Assembly: GCF_017565425.1 (NCBI RefSeq)
Contig: NZ_JAGEMK010000009.1
Span: 1 to 64,000 of the forward strand
Source of the DNA: Actinotalea soli
GTDB lineage: Bacteria > Actinomycetota > Actinomycetes > Actinomycetales > Cellulomonadaceae
DNA length: 64,000 bases
Reading direction: 5' to 3'
Notes under the pieces: model-generated
What the model was told of the DNA's origin: nothing
What the model saw: only the letters and a program-made list of their open reading frames with translations
Databases searched by the model: none
Shown here: piece after piece, positions 17,839 through 25,915 of the stretch
How positions within the stretch are numbered: position 1 is the stretch's first letter
How the letters are laid out: each line of letters opens with the position of its first letter
Program-made: the position numbers and the translations under genes

Positions 17839-19025
17839 CGTCTGGCTCCTTCGTCGGTACTGGTGTCGGTGACGTCCTGGGGGTCGTCCCCCGGGACGTG
17901 CGCGACGGGTAGGCGGATGGTGAAGGTCGAGCCGCGTCCGGGCTCGGACCACACAGCGACGTCTCCCCCGTGGTCGGTCGCGACGTGCTTGACGATACTC
18001 AGGCCCAGGCCGGTGCCGCCGGTGTCCCGCGAGCGCGCGGGGTCGACCCGGTAGAACCGTTCGAAGAGGCGTGGCTGGGCCTCGGCGGGGATGCCCATGC
18101 CCTGGTCGACGACGGCGACCTCGACCAGACCCTGCTCCCTGCGGACGCTGGTCCCCACCGCCACCCGGGTCCCGGCGTCGGAGTAGGCGACGGCGTTGTC
18201 GAGGAGGTTGCGCACCGCGGTGACCAGCAGGTCCCGGTCCCCCAGGACGACCACGCCCGGGTCCGCGCCCAGGTCGATCGCGATCTCCCGGGCCACGGCC
18301 TTGGTGCGGGCCCGGTCGACCGCCTCGGACAGCACCTCGCCCAGGTCGACGGGCTCGGCCTCCCGCAGCGCGTCGACCACCTGCAGCCGGGAGAGCTCGA
18401 TGATCTCGTGCACGAGGGCCGAGAGCCTCGTCGCCTCGGTCTGGATACGACCCGCGAACCGGCGGACGGCGACCGGGTCCCCCGCGGCCTCCTCGACCGT
18501 CTCGGCCAGCAGGGACAGGGCCCCCACCGGGGTCTTGAGCTCGTGCGAGACGTTCACCACGAAGTCACGTCGGATCGCCTCGACCCGACGCGCCTCGGTG
18601 CGGTCCTCGGCGAGGACCAGCACGTGCGTCTCACCCAGCGGGGCGACCCGCAGGGCCAGCGCGACCGTGCCCGAGCCCACCGGACCGCGCGGCAGCTCGA
18701 CGTCGGCGTCCCGCACCGTGCCGTCCCGGGCCACCGCGGCGATGAGCTCCTCGACCGAGGCGTGCGCGACGCGGTCGCCGCGCACCACCGCGAAGGCGTG
18801 GGCCTCCGGGCTGGAGCGCACCACGCGGCCGTCGGCCACCGAGACCACCACGGTCGCCGACCGGAGGGCGGCGAGCACCGCCGTGGTGCCCTCGTCGAGC
18901 TCGGGCTCGGCAGGGTCGGGGTGCGGCTCGTGCGGCTGCAGGACGCGCCGCAGGGCGAGGGTGAGGACCACCCCGACGGCGAGGCCGAGCAGACCCACGC
19001 CGAGCAGGAGAAGTCCGTCGATCAC
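17835..19025 (-). CDS. senX3: Sensor histidine kinase SenX3
   Basis: 396 residues. One N-terminal membrane segment (about 2-24), a PAS-like sensor region (about 55-160), dimerisation/phosphoacceptor H-box VNVSHELKTPVG near 172, and HATPase_c with N-box NLLDNAVAYS, G1 DQGMGIP, F-box ERFYR and G2 GGTGLGLSIVKH. Autophosphorylates and passes phosphate to RegX3; PhoU and Pst normally hold it inactive in high phosphate. Start GTG 19025 is chosen because it begins directly before the membrane segment and has TACCCT 6 nt upstream (leaderless). Confidence 0.94.
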   Translation of the reverse strand: MIDGLLLLGVGLLGLAVGVVLTLALRRVLQPHEPHPDPAEPELDEGTTAVLAALRSATVVVSVADGRVVRSSPEAHAFAVVRGDRVAHASVEELIAAVARDGTVRDADVELPRGPVGSGTVALALRVAPLGETHVLVLAEDRTEARRVEAIRRDFVVNVSHELKTPVGALSLLAETVEEAAGDPVAVRRFAGRIQTEATRLSALVHEIIELSRLQVVDALREAEPVDLGEVLSEAVDRARTKAVAREIAIDLGADPGVVVLGDRDLLVTAVRNLLDNAVAYSDAGTRVAVGTSVRREQGLVEVAVVDQGMGIPAEAQPRLFERFYRVDPARSRDTGGTGLGLSIVKHVATDHGGDVAVWSEPGRGSTFTIRLPVAHVPGDDPQDVTDTSTDEGARR

Positions 19026-19031
19026 GGGCTC

Positions 19032-19037
19032 AGGGTA
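19032..19037 (-). promoter_or_regulatory. -10 element for leaderless senX3
   Basis: TACCCT on the minus strand, 6 nt (GAGCCC) before the GTG start of senX3. Confidence 0.55.
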
Positions 19038-19096
19038 CGTTCGGTGACGGACGCCCCGGCACACCGGCGCCAACGTACGGGAATCGGCCGACGGAT

Positions 19097-19129
19097 GTTC
19101 ACCCGGGGGTGGCACGGCGTTCACCTCGC
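19097..19129 (+). promoter_or_regulatory. PHO box upstream of phoU
   Basis: GTTCACC at 19097 and GTTCACC at 19119 are 22 nt apart, exactly two 11-nt periods, with a degenerate middle unit at 19108. GAGCGT (19135-19140), 16 nt after the last unit start as at pstS copy 1, is a possible -10. Orientation points to phoU. Confidence 0.7.
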
Positions 19130-19168
19130 CCTGCGAGCGTGCGACGCGACACGAACGAGAGGGAACTG

Positions 19169-19828
19169 ATGCGAGACATCTTCACCGCCGAGCTCGCTGC
19201 GCTCGGCGAAGACCTCGCGGCCATGAGCCGCCTGGTCGAGTCGGCCATCGGGTCGGCCGGCCGTGCGCTGCTCGACGCGGACCTGGGCCTGGCCGAGACG
19301 GTCATCGCCGACGACCACACCATCGACGCCGTCGAGCGCGATCTCGACGAGCGCTGCGTCGCCCTCCTGGCCCAGCAGCAGCCGGTGGCCCGTGACCTTC
19401 GCGTCGTCGTCTCCGCCCTGCGGATGAGCGCCTCGCTCGAGCGCATGGGGGACCTGGCCCGGCACGTCGCGGCCGTCGCCCGCCTGCGGTACCCGCAGCA
19501 CGCGGCCCCCGGCCCGCTGGTCGACACCTTCACCCAGATGCACGAGGGTGCGGTGCGCGTCGCCCAGCAGGTCACCACGGTCCTGGAGTCCCGTGACCTC
19601 GACCTCGCCGTCGCGATCGAGCGGGACGACGACCTGCTCGACCGGCTGCACGCGCAGACCTTCACCGCGATGCTCGGCGGCGAGAACCAGCTCACCACCC
19701 AGGAGACCGTCGACGTGACGCTCCTGGGCCGCTACTACGAGCGCTTCGGCGACCACGGCGTCTCGGTCGCCCGCCGTGTCGTGTACCTGGTCACCGGCGA
19801 CTTCGCGGACGAGCGCGGGGCTCCCTGA
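19169..19828 (+). CDS. phoU: Phosphate signalling protein PhoU
   Basis: 219 residues forming two PhoU three-helix repeats (about 1-105 and 115-215), with the acidic metal-binding patterns DLDERCVALLAQQQP / ERMGDLARH in repeat 1 and YYERFGDHGVSVARR in repeat 2. Links Pst transport to SenX3 and shuts down the Pho response in high phosphate. ATG 19169 has GAGAGGGAA upstream. Transcribed away from senX3, behind its own PHO box, giving negative feedback. Confidence 0.95.
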   Translation: MRDIFTAELAALGEDLAAMSRLVESAIGSAGRALLDADLGLAETVIADDHTIDAVERDLDERCVALLAQQQPVARDLRVVVSALRMSASLERMGDLARHVAAVARLRYPQHAAPGPLVDTFTQMHEGAVRVAQQVTTVLESRDLDLAVAIERDDDLLDRLHAQTFTAMLGGENQLTTQETVDVTLLGRYYERFGDHGVSVARRVVYLVTGDFADERGAP

Positions 19829-19877
19829 GCCCCAGCGCTGCGGGGACGTCGCGCTCGGGGGTGCGCGCGTCCGACAC

Positions 19878-19917
19878 CACGAAGGGTCCGTCACCATGCG
19901 GTGACGGACCCTTCGTG
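19878..19917. terminator. Bidirectional terminator between phoU and gpmA
   Basis: A perfect 18-bp stem (19878-19895 with 19900-19917) and 4-nt loop ATGC, lying between the 3' ends of convergent phoU and gpmA. The flanking strand shows no long T-run, normal for this GC content. Confidence 0.85.
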
Positions 19918-19934
19918 CGTGCGGGTGCGGGGTC

Positions 19935-20675
19935 TCAGCGCCCCTGGTTGGCGACGGCCTGGATGGCCGCGGCGGCCGCGTCGGGGTCGAGGTACGTCCC
20001 GCCGCGGGTGACCGGCTTGAGGGTCTCCTCGTCGAGCTCGTAGCGCAGCGGGATGCCGGTGGGCACGTTGAGGCCCGCGATCGTCTCGTCGTCGATGTCG
20101 TCGAGGTACTTGATGATCGCGCGCAGCGAGTTGCCGTGGGCCGCGACCAGGACGGTCTTGCCGGCCTGGAGGTCGGGCACGATCTCGGCGTCCCAGTAGG
20201 GCAGCGCGCGCTCGAGGACGTCCTTGAGGCACTCGGTGCGCACCACGGGGGCGTCGGCGTAGCGCGGGTCGGCGTCCTGCGAGTACTCCGAGCCCAGCTC
20301 GATTTCGGGCGGGGGCGTGTCGTACGAGCGGCGCCAGAGCATGAACTGCTCCTCGCCGAACTCGGCCAGGGTCTGCTTCTTGTCCTTGCCCTGGAGGGCG
20401 CCGTAGTGGCGCTCGTTGAGGCGCCAGCTGCGCTTGACGGGGATCCAGTGGCGCTCGGCCGCGTCGAGGGCCAGGTTCGCGGTGGTGATCGCGCGGCGCA
20501 GCAGCGAGGTGTGCACGACGTCGGGGTGCACGTCGGCGTCGGTCAGGAGGGTGCCGCCGCGGCGGGCCTCCTCGATGCCCTTCTCCGAGAGAGGGACGTC
20601 GACCCAGCCGGTGAACAGGTTCTTCGCGTTCCACTCGCTCTCGCCGTGACGGAGCAGCACAAGGGTGTAGGTCAT
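19935..20675 (-). CDS. gpmA: 2,3-bisphosphoglycerate-dependent phosphoglycerate mutase
   Basis: 246 residues, the length of dPGM. Phosphohistidine motif [10 protein letters not shown] (His10), [14 protein letters not shown] and the second catalytic His in [11 protein letters not shown] are present. Interconverts 3- and 2-phosphoglycerate in glycolysis. ATG 20675 is chosen over upstream in-frame codons because it matches the family N-terminus [12 protein letters not shown] and has CAGGAT 6 nt upstream. Confidence 0.95.
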   Translation of the reverse strand: MTYTLVLLRHGESEWNAKNLFTGWVDVPLSEKGIEEARRGGTLLTDADVHPDVVHTSLLRRAITTANLALDAAERHWIPVKRSWRLNERHYGALQGKDKKQTLAEFGEEQFMLWRRSYDTPPPEIELGSEYSQDADPRYADAPVVRTECLKDVLERALPYWDAEIVPDLQAGKTVLVAAHGNSLRAIIKYLDDIDDETIAGLNVPTGIPLRYELDEETLKPVTRGGTYLDPDAAAAAIQAVANQGR

Positions 20676-20681
20676 GCCCCC

Positions 20682-20687
20682 ATCCTG
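20682..20687 (-). promoter_or_regulatory. Candidate -10 for leaderless gpmA
   Basis: CAGGAT (minus strand), 6 nt before the gpmA ATG; A2 and T6 conserved, position 1 is C. The same hexamer and spacing precede the FAD/Fe-S oxidoreductase gene. Confidence 0.4.
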
Positions 20688-20706
20688 CCGCATCCGACCG
20701 AGGGGT

Positions 20707-20756
20707 TCAGCGGGACCGAGGGCCCGCACGACAGCTCAGCGGGACCGAGGGCCCGC
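20707..20756. repeat. 21-bp direct duplication spanning the mshA stop codon
   Basis: A 21-bp unit beginning TCAGCGGGACC occurs at 20707-20727 and again, identical, at 20736-20756. The second copy contains the mshA stop and its last five codons (GPRSR-stop on the minus strand), so the gene's end has been duplicated 29 bp downstream. Confidence 0.85.
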
Positions 20757-22061
20757 CTGGGCGGCGAGGTCGTAGACCTTGAGCATGGACTGGGCGGCTG
20801 CCTGCCATCCCAGGCCCCGCGAGTGGCGGTAGGCGCCGCGGGCGAGCCGGGTGCGCCGCGCGGGGTCGGCCAGCAGGGCCGTGAGGGCCTCGGCCCAACG
20901 ACGCGGGTCGTGCCCCCGGACCAGGGCGCCCGTGCTGCCGTCCACCACGACGGTGCGGAGCCCACCGACCGCGCTCGCGACCACGGGGGTCGCGCAGGCC
21001 TGGGCCTCGGCGGCGACCAGCCCGAAGGTCTCGCTGCGCGAGGGCATGGCGACCAGGTCGGCCGCGCGGTACCAGTCGGCGAGGGTCGGCCGCGCGACCG
21101 GGGGGTGCAGCACGAGGCGCTCCGCGACCCCGGCCCGGGCGGCGAGGGCCTGCAGCTCCTCAAGGGCACCGGGGCTGCCGCTCGGGCCGCCCAGCACCAC
21201 GAGGAGGGGCACGTGTCGGCCGCTCGCGGCGATCTCCCCGAGGGCGCGGACCAGCACGTCGGCCCCCTTGAGCGGCTGGACGCGGCCCGCGAAGAGCACG
21301 ATCTGCTCGTCGAGGGGCAGGCCGAGCCGTCGTCGGGCCGCGCGGGTGGTGGCTGCCAGGGTCGGGGCGGCGACCGGGTCGGCTGCGAGGGTGGGGCCTC
21401 CGTCGTCGGCCGGCCGGTCCGCGGGGTGGCTCGGGGTGAACAGGTCGAGGTCGACCCCGGGGGCGACCACGTGGACGGCGGCAGGGTCGGCGTCGTAGAG
21501 CTCGACCAGCTCGGAGGCCTCCTCGGCGGTGCTCGCGACCAGGGCGTGGGAGGCGGCGACGACCTGCTCCTCGCCGATCACCCGCCCCTCGGGCTCGGGC
21601 CGGTCACCCGGGGCGAGGGAGGCGTTCTTGACCTTGGCGAGGGTGTGCATGGTGTGCACGAGGGGGACGTCCCAGCGGTCCGCGGCGAGCCAGCCGACCT
21701 GCCCCGAGAGCCAGTAGTGCGAGTGGACGGCGTCGTACCAGCCGGGCTGGCGGGCGGCCTCGGTCCGCAGCACCCCGGCGGTGAAGGCGCAGAGCTGGCC
21801 GGGCAGGTCGTTCTTGTCGAGCCCCTCGTAGGGCCCGGCCGCGACGTGCCGCACGAGCACCCCGCGGGAGACCTCGACGACCTCGGGCTGGGTCGAGGAG
21901 GTCGCACGGGTGAAGATCTCGACCTCGGCGCCCTGGCCGGCGAGGGCCTGCGCGAGCTCGGTGACGTAGACGTTCATCCCGCCGGCGTCCCCGGTGCCGG
22001 GCTGGTCCAGGGGGGAGGTGTGGACGCTCAGCATCGCGATCCTGGGGGTCTCGCTGCTCAT
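20736..22061 (-). CDS. mshA: D-inositol-3-phosphate N-acetylglucosaminyltransferase (mycothiol synthesis)
   Basis: 441 residues, GT-B fold of family GT4. N-terminal acceptor domain with [15 protein letters not shown] near 22-36 and HSHYWLSG; C-terminal donor domain with [14 protein letters not shown] near 268 and the E-x7-E motif [15 protein letters not shown]. Transfers GlcNAc from UDP-GlcNAc to inositol-3-phosphate, the first mycothiol step. ATG 22061 has a near-perfect AGGAGGTGA Shine-Dalgarno. The middle contains an Ala/Asp-rich insert (about 228-255). Proximity to gpmA and senX3-regX3 matches mycobacterial synteny. Its last codons and stop are duplicated just downstream. Confidence 0.93.
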   Translation of the reverse strand: MSSETPRIAMLSVHTSPLDQPGTGDAGGMNVYVTELAQALAGQGAEVEIFTRATSSTQPEVVEVSRGVLVRHVAAGPYEGLDKNDLPGQLCAFTAGVLRTEAARQPGWYDAVHSHYWLSGQVGWLAADRWDVPLVHTMHTLAKVKNASLAPGDRPEPEGRVIGEEQVVAASHALVASTAEEASELVELYDADPAAVHVVAPGVDLDLFTPSHPADRPADDGGPTLAADPVAAPTLAATTRAARRRLGLPLDEQIVLFAGRVQPLKGADVLVRALGEIAASGRHVPLLVVLGGPSGSPGALEELQALAARAGVAERLVLHPPVARPTLADWYRAADLVAMPSRSETFGLVAAEAQACATPVVASAVGGLRTVVVDGSTGALVRGHDPRRWAEALTALLADPARRTRLARGAYRHSRGLGWQAAAQSMLKVYDLAAQAGPRSR

Positions 22062-22130
22062 CCTTCACCTCCTGCTGTCGGTCGTCGGGGCGCCGGGGAC
22101 GGCCGCGCAGGGCCGGGCACCACGGACCGA

Positions 22131-23225
22131 TTATCCGCGACGCCCGACCGGCGCGCGCCCGGGGGCGCCGTGGCCTGTGTCCGACGCCACGGGCAGCACG
22201 CAGGCAGGGGCCGGCACCGTGAGACGCAGCGCGGCCCCGGTCGGGTCCGACGGCAGGGCCACGACCTCGTCCGACCCCTGGCCCGCGCACACGACGTGCC
22301 CCCCGACGACGGCGACGTGCCGGGGCCAGGAGACCTCGGCGGGCCTGGTCGGCAGCGGCTCGAGGCGGGCGCCGTCCTCGGGCACCGCGAAGCGCGCGAG
22401 CAGGTCGGGCCCGCGCACGCTGACGAGGAGCTCGGCCCCGCGGAGCACGGGGTGGGCCGGGAAGGAGTCGCCCGCCGGGAGCGGCAGGACGGCGACCGGC
22501 CGGGCGGTGGCCGAGGCCCGGTCCCACCCGAGGACGTGGAGCGCGCGGTGGAGCTCGCCCACCACGTACAGGTGGTCCCCCGGCCCGACGACGAGGTGCC
22601 GCGGCCCGGTCCCGGGTGGCAGCTGCGCCGCGACGCCGTCGGCCGCGCAGGTGCCGTCGGCGCGCACACGCACGCGGCGCAGCTCGTCGGTGCCGAGGTC
22701 GGCCACGAGGAGCACCTCGCCGCCCGGGGCGAGGGTCGCCGAGTGGGCGTGGGGCCCCTCCTGGCGCTCGGGATCGGGTCCTGAGCCCTCGTGCTCGAGC
22801 ACCTGCGTGGGCCCGCCAGCTGCGAGGACCTCGGGGGCGAGCCCGCCGTCGGGGGCGAGGGGCAGGACCGCGAGGCCGCCGGACCCGTAGAGGCTCACGT
22901 AGAGCGCCCGGCCCGCGGGGTCCACCAGCACGTGGCAGGGGGACCCGCCCCCGGCGTCCACCCGGGCCTGCAGCTCGAGGCCGGTCGGGGTCACGGCGAA
23001 GCAGGCCACGGTGCCGGGGGTGGTCTCCCCCACCGCGTAGAGGTGGCTCCCGTCGGGGCTGGTGGCCAGGAAGGAGGGGGCCGGGGTCCGGAGGGCGAGC
23101 TCGCCGGTCAGGGTCGCGGCCTCCGGGTCGAGGCGCAGCCGCCAGATCCCCTCGCCCGTGCCCGCAGGCGCCTCGGGCCCGGCCGCGGGGTAGGTCCCGA
23201 CCCAGAGCTCGACCGCGCGGGCCAT
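22131..23225 (-). CDS. Lactonase-family seven-bladed beta-propeller protein
   Basis: 364 residues, no signal peptide. Regular beta-propeller spacing with blade phrases such as LWVGTYPA, SPDGSHLYAVGE, GRALYVSLYGSGGLAV, GPHAHSATLAPGG, GPRHLVVGPGDHLYVVGEL and SWPRHVAVVGGHVV fits the 6-phosphogluconolactonase (Pgl, YbhE-type, PF10282) family. The His residues of HAHSA and RHL are in conserved family positions. TAA stop at 22131. It overlaps the ROK gene stop by 1 nt (TGATG), so both are co-translated; a sugar-lactone substrate tied to the sugar regulator is an inference. Confidence 0.8.
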   Translation of the reverse strand: MARAVELWVGTYPAAGPEAPAGTGEGIWRLRLDPEAATLTGELALRTPAPSFLATSPDGSHLYAVGETTPGTVACFAVTPTGLELQARVDAGGGSPCHVLVDPAGRALYVSLYGSGGLAVLPLAPDGGLAPEVLAAGGPTQVLEHEGSGPDPERQEGPHAHSATLAPGGEVLLVADLGTDELRRVRVRADGTCAADGVAAQLPPGTGPRHLVVGPGDHLYVVGELHRALHVLGWDRASATARPVAVLPLPAGDSFPAHPVLRGAELLVSVRGPDLLARFAVPEDGARLEPLPTRPAEVSWPRHVAVVGGHVVCAGQGSDEVVALPSDPTGAALRLTVPAPACVLPVASDTGHGAPGRAPVGRRG

Positions 23226-24463
23226 CAGCGCACCTCGACGGGCTCGTCGCCGGCCCAGCCGGCCGGGTCGTCGACCAGGGCCTCGAGGACGGCGAGGGCC
23301 CCGCCGGTCATCGCGGGGTACTGCCCGGCCAGCGCGGTGCTGAGCTCGACCTCGGCCCACGGGGCGGAGATCACGCGGCGCCGCAGCTGCCCGGTGACCT
23401 CGGCCCGCAGGTGCTCGGCGAGGGTCGCGTAGGTCCCGCCCAGCACCACGTGCTCGACGTCGACCACGTTGACCACGTTCGCGAGGGCCGCGCCCAGGGC
23501 TCGGCCCGCGACGTGCAGGGCCGCCCGGGCCCTGGGCTCCTCGGCCTCGACGGCGGCGAGCAGCGCGGTCACCGGGGTCGAGCGGGGCAGGCCGGCCCGG
23601 GTGAGGATCGCGTCCTGGCCGGCGTAGTCCTCGAGGGTGCCACCCTGGTCGAAGGAGCCGTCGGTGCCGAGCACCACGTGGCCGATCTCCCCGCCCCAGC
23701 CCCGGCGTCCGCCGAAGATCGCGCCGTCGAGGACGATCGCGCCACCGACGCCGACCTCCCCCGAGACGTAGACGAAGCTCGCAGGACCGGTCAGCCTCCG
23801 GGCGTGGGCCTCGGCGCGCGCGGCGAGGTCGGCCTCGTTGGCGAGCCGGGGCGGCAGGCCACCGAGCACCGGGTGGGCCGCGAGCAGGCCGACGACGTCG
23901 ACGTCCCGCCAGCCGAGGTTCGGGGCGAGCCGCAACGGGCCGGTCACGCTGTCGACGAGCCCGGGGAGGGCGAGGCACCCGCCGACCAGGGCCACGCCGT
24001 CGGCCGAGAGGCGCGCGACGACGGTGCCGGCCAGCCGGGCGAGCCGGTCCAGGACCTCGGTCGGGTCGCTCGCGCGGAAGTCCCCGGCCTCGATGCGCTC
24101 GCTGACCACCTCCCCCGCGAGGTCCAGGGCCCGGACGCCGAGGTAGTCGACGTTGACCTCCATGCCCAGGGCGGCCACGGTGCCGCGGGCGGGCACGAGG
24201 GGCACCGCGGGGCGACCGGCCCGGCCGGCGACGACGGGCTCGAGCTCGGCGACCAGGCCGAGGGCGATGAGGCGGTCGACGAGGGCCGAGACGGTCGCCC
24301 GGGTCAGTCCTGTGGCCCCGGCGATGTCGGCGCGCGAGAGCGGGGTCGGGGCGTCGACGACGCGGCGCAGGGTCAGGCCCAGGTTGTGCTGGCGCAGGCT
24401 CTGCTGACGGGCCGCTCCCCCACCGGCGCGGCGTGCACCGAGGTGACCTGCCCGAGCGCTCAT
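23225..24463 (-). CDS. ROK-family transcriptional repressor, probable xylose regulator
   Basis: 412 residues. N-terminal winged helix-turn-helix (about 22-88; PLSRADIAGATGLTRATVSALVDRLIALGLV), then a ROK sugar-kinase-like domain with GVEVGGA-type phrases (SGEVGVGGAIVLDG) and GWGGEIGHVVLG near 270. The usual zinc motif CXCGXXGCLE after GEIGH is replaced by SFDQGGTLE with no Cys, so zinc-stabilised folding is unlikely. Divergent from xylA-xylB, the usual XylR place, so it probably represses them and releases on xylose. Start ATG 24463 with TAGGGT 6 nt upstream (leaderless). It drives the lactonase gene downstream. Confidence 0.87.
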   Translation of the reverse strand: MSARAGHLGARRAGGGAARQQSLRQHNLGLTLRRVVDAPTPLSRADIAGATGLTRATVSALVDRLIALGLVAELEPVVAGRAGRPAVPLVPARGTVAALGMEVNVDYLGVRALDLAGEVVSERIEAGDFRASDPTEVLDRLARLAGTVVARLSADGVALVGGCLALPGLVDSVTGPLRLAPNLGWRDVDVVGLLAAHPVLGGLPPRLANEADLAARAEAHARRLTGPASFVYVSGEVGVGGAIVLDGAIFGGRRGWGGEIGHVVLGTDGSFDQGGTLEDYAGQDAILTRAGLPRSTPVTALLAAVEAEEPRARAALHVAGRALGAALANVVNVVDVEHVVLGGTYATLAEHLRAEVTGQLRRRVISAPWAEVELSTALAGQYPAMTGGALAVLEALVDDPAGWAGDEPVEVR

Positions 24464-24469
24464 GCCTTG

Positions 24470-24475
24470 ACCCTA
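24470..24475 (-). promoter_or_regulatory. -10 element for the leaderless ROK regulator gene
   Basis: TAGGGT on the minus strand, 6 nt (CAAGGC) before the ATG at 24463. Confidence 0.55.
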
Positions 24476-24487
24476 CCGACCTCAGGG

Positions 24488-24512
24488 CATAAGTTCATCC
24501 ATACAACAAATG
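24488..24512. promoter_or_regulatory. AT-rich element between the ROK gene and xylA, probable operator
   Basis: A ~25-bp AT-rich island (containing AAGTTCATCCATACAAC) stands out in >70% GC surroundings and sits between the divergent ROK and xylA starts. It has only partial dyad symmetry (GTT-N9-AAC). By position it is the best candidate ROK operator and xylA promoter core; TACAAC at 24502-24507 may be the xylA -10. Confidence 0.5.
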
Positions 24513-24585
24513 GCGTGCCGGGGTCTCCGGACGTCGACCGCCGGTCGGCCCGCCCGACCACCGTTCTCATCGAGGAGAGCCACCC

Positions 24586-25773
24586 ATGGCGCCCAAGCCC
24601 ACCCCCGCTGACAAGTTCTCCTTCGGTCTGTGGACCGTCGGCTGGAACGCCCAGGACCAGTTCGGCGCCGCGAGCCGCCCCTGGCTCGACCCGGTCGAGT
24701 CGGTCCACAAGCTCGCCGAGCTCGGCGCGGCCCACGTGACCTTCCACGACGACGACGTCGTGCCCTTCGGCTCGGACGCCGCCGAGCGCGACCGGATCCT
24801 CACCCGCTTCAAGGGCGCCCTCGACGAGACCGGCATCACCGTCGAGATGGTCACCACCAACACCTTCAGCCACCCGATCTTCAAGGACGGCGCGTTCACC
24901 TCGAACGACCGCCGGGTGCGCCGCTACGGCCTGCGCAAGATCGTCCGCAACGTCGACCTCGCCGCCGAGCTCGGCGCCGACACCTTCGTCATGTGGGGCG
25001 GGCGCGAGGGGGCCGAGTACGACTCCGCCAAGGACCTCAAGGCCGCGCACGACCGCTACGCCGAGGGGATCGACACCGTCGCCGCCTACATCAAGGAGAA
25101 GGGCTACGGGCTGCGCATCGCCCTCGAGCCCAAGCCCAACGAGCCCCGCGGCGACATCCTGCTGCCGACCGTCGGCCACGCCCTGGGCTTCATCGCCCGC
25201 CTCGAGCACGGGGACATCGTGGGCCTCAACCCCGAGACCGGCCACGAGCAGATGGCGGGCCTGAACTACACCACCGGCCTGGCCCAGGCCCTGTGGTCGG
25301 AGAAGCTCTTCCACATCGACCTCAACGGCCAGCGCTCGATCAAGTACGACCAGGACCTCGTCTTCGGTCACGGCGACCTGTTCTCGGCCTTCGCCACGGT
25401 CGACCTCGTCGAGAACGGCTTCCCGAGCGGGGGCCCGCGGTACGACGGCCCGCGGCACTTCGACTACAAGCCCTCGCGCACCGAGGACTTCCAGGGCGTG
25501 TGGGACTCGGCGGCCGCCAACATGGCCACCTACCTGCTGCTCAAGGAGCGGGCCCTGGCCTTCCGCGCCGACCCCGAGGTGCAGGAGGCCCTCGAGGCCG
25601 CCGGCGTGCTCGAGCTCGCCACGCCGACCCTCGCCGAGGGTGAGACCCTCGCCGACCTGCTCGCGGACACCTCGGCCTACGAGGACCTCGACGTCGACGC
25701 GGTGGCCGAGCGCGGCTTCGGCTTCGTCCGTCTCAACCAGCTCGCCCTCGAGCACGCCATCGGCGCGCGCTGA
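24586..25773 (+). CDS. xylA: Xylose isomerase (class I)
   Basis: 395 residues, typical of the short actinobacterial class I enzymes. Catalytic His54 and Asp57 lie in [12 protein letters not shown]; metal-1 Glu and Lys are in [12 protein letters not shown] near 180, and the metal-2 site in HIDLNGQ and [13 protein letters not shown] barrel converting D-xylose to D-xylulose (also glucose to fructose). ATG 24586 has GAGGAGAG upstream. First gene of xylA-xylB, divergent from the ROK repressor. Confidence 0.97.
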   Translation: MAPKPTPADKFSFGLWTVGWNAQDQFGAASRPWLDPVESVHKLAELGAAHVTFHDDDVVPFGSDAAERDRILTRFKGALDETGITVEMVTTNTFSHPIFKDGAFTSNDRRVRRYGLRKIVRNVDLAAELGADTFVMWGGREGAEYDSAKDLKAAHDRYAEGIDTVAAYIKEKGYGLRIALEPKPNEPRGDILLPTVGHALGFIARLEHGDIVGLNPETGHEQMAGLNYTTGLAQALWSEKLFHIDLNGQRSIKYDQDLVFGHGDLFSAFATVDLVENGFPSGGPRYDGPRHFDYKPSRTEDFQGVWDSAAANMATYLLLKERALAFRADPEVQEALEAAGVLELATPTLAEGETLADLLADTSAYEDLDVDAVAERGFGFVRLNQLALEHAIGAR

Positions 25774-25786
25774 GCCTCTGACCGAC

Positions 25787-25840
25787 CGCTGCGGGGGGGG
25801 GGGGGGGCCCCCCGGGGGGGCCCCCCCCCCCCCCGCAGCG
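25787..25840. repeat. G/C homopolymer palindrome between xylA and xylB
   Basis: CGCTGC, then 15 G, 6 C, 7 G, 14 C, then GCAGCG: two 27-nt arms with no loop and one mismatch. It could form a very stable hairpin or cruciform and acts as a candidate intra-operon terminator, but homopolymers of this kind are also a classic assembly hazard, so exact run lengths are uncertain. Confidence 0.7.
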
Positions 25841-25915
25841 TCCAGCCCGCCCGACCCTGGCCGGCGGGGCGCCCGCACGAGGCCCCGTCCCCCAGCCGTA
25901 CTCCGAGGAGGAGCG

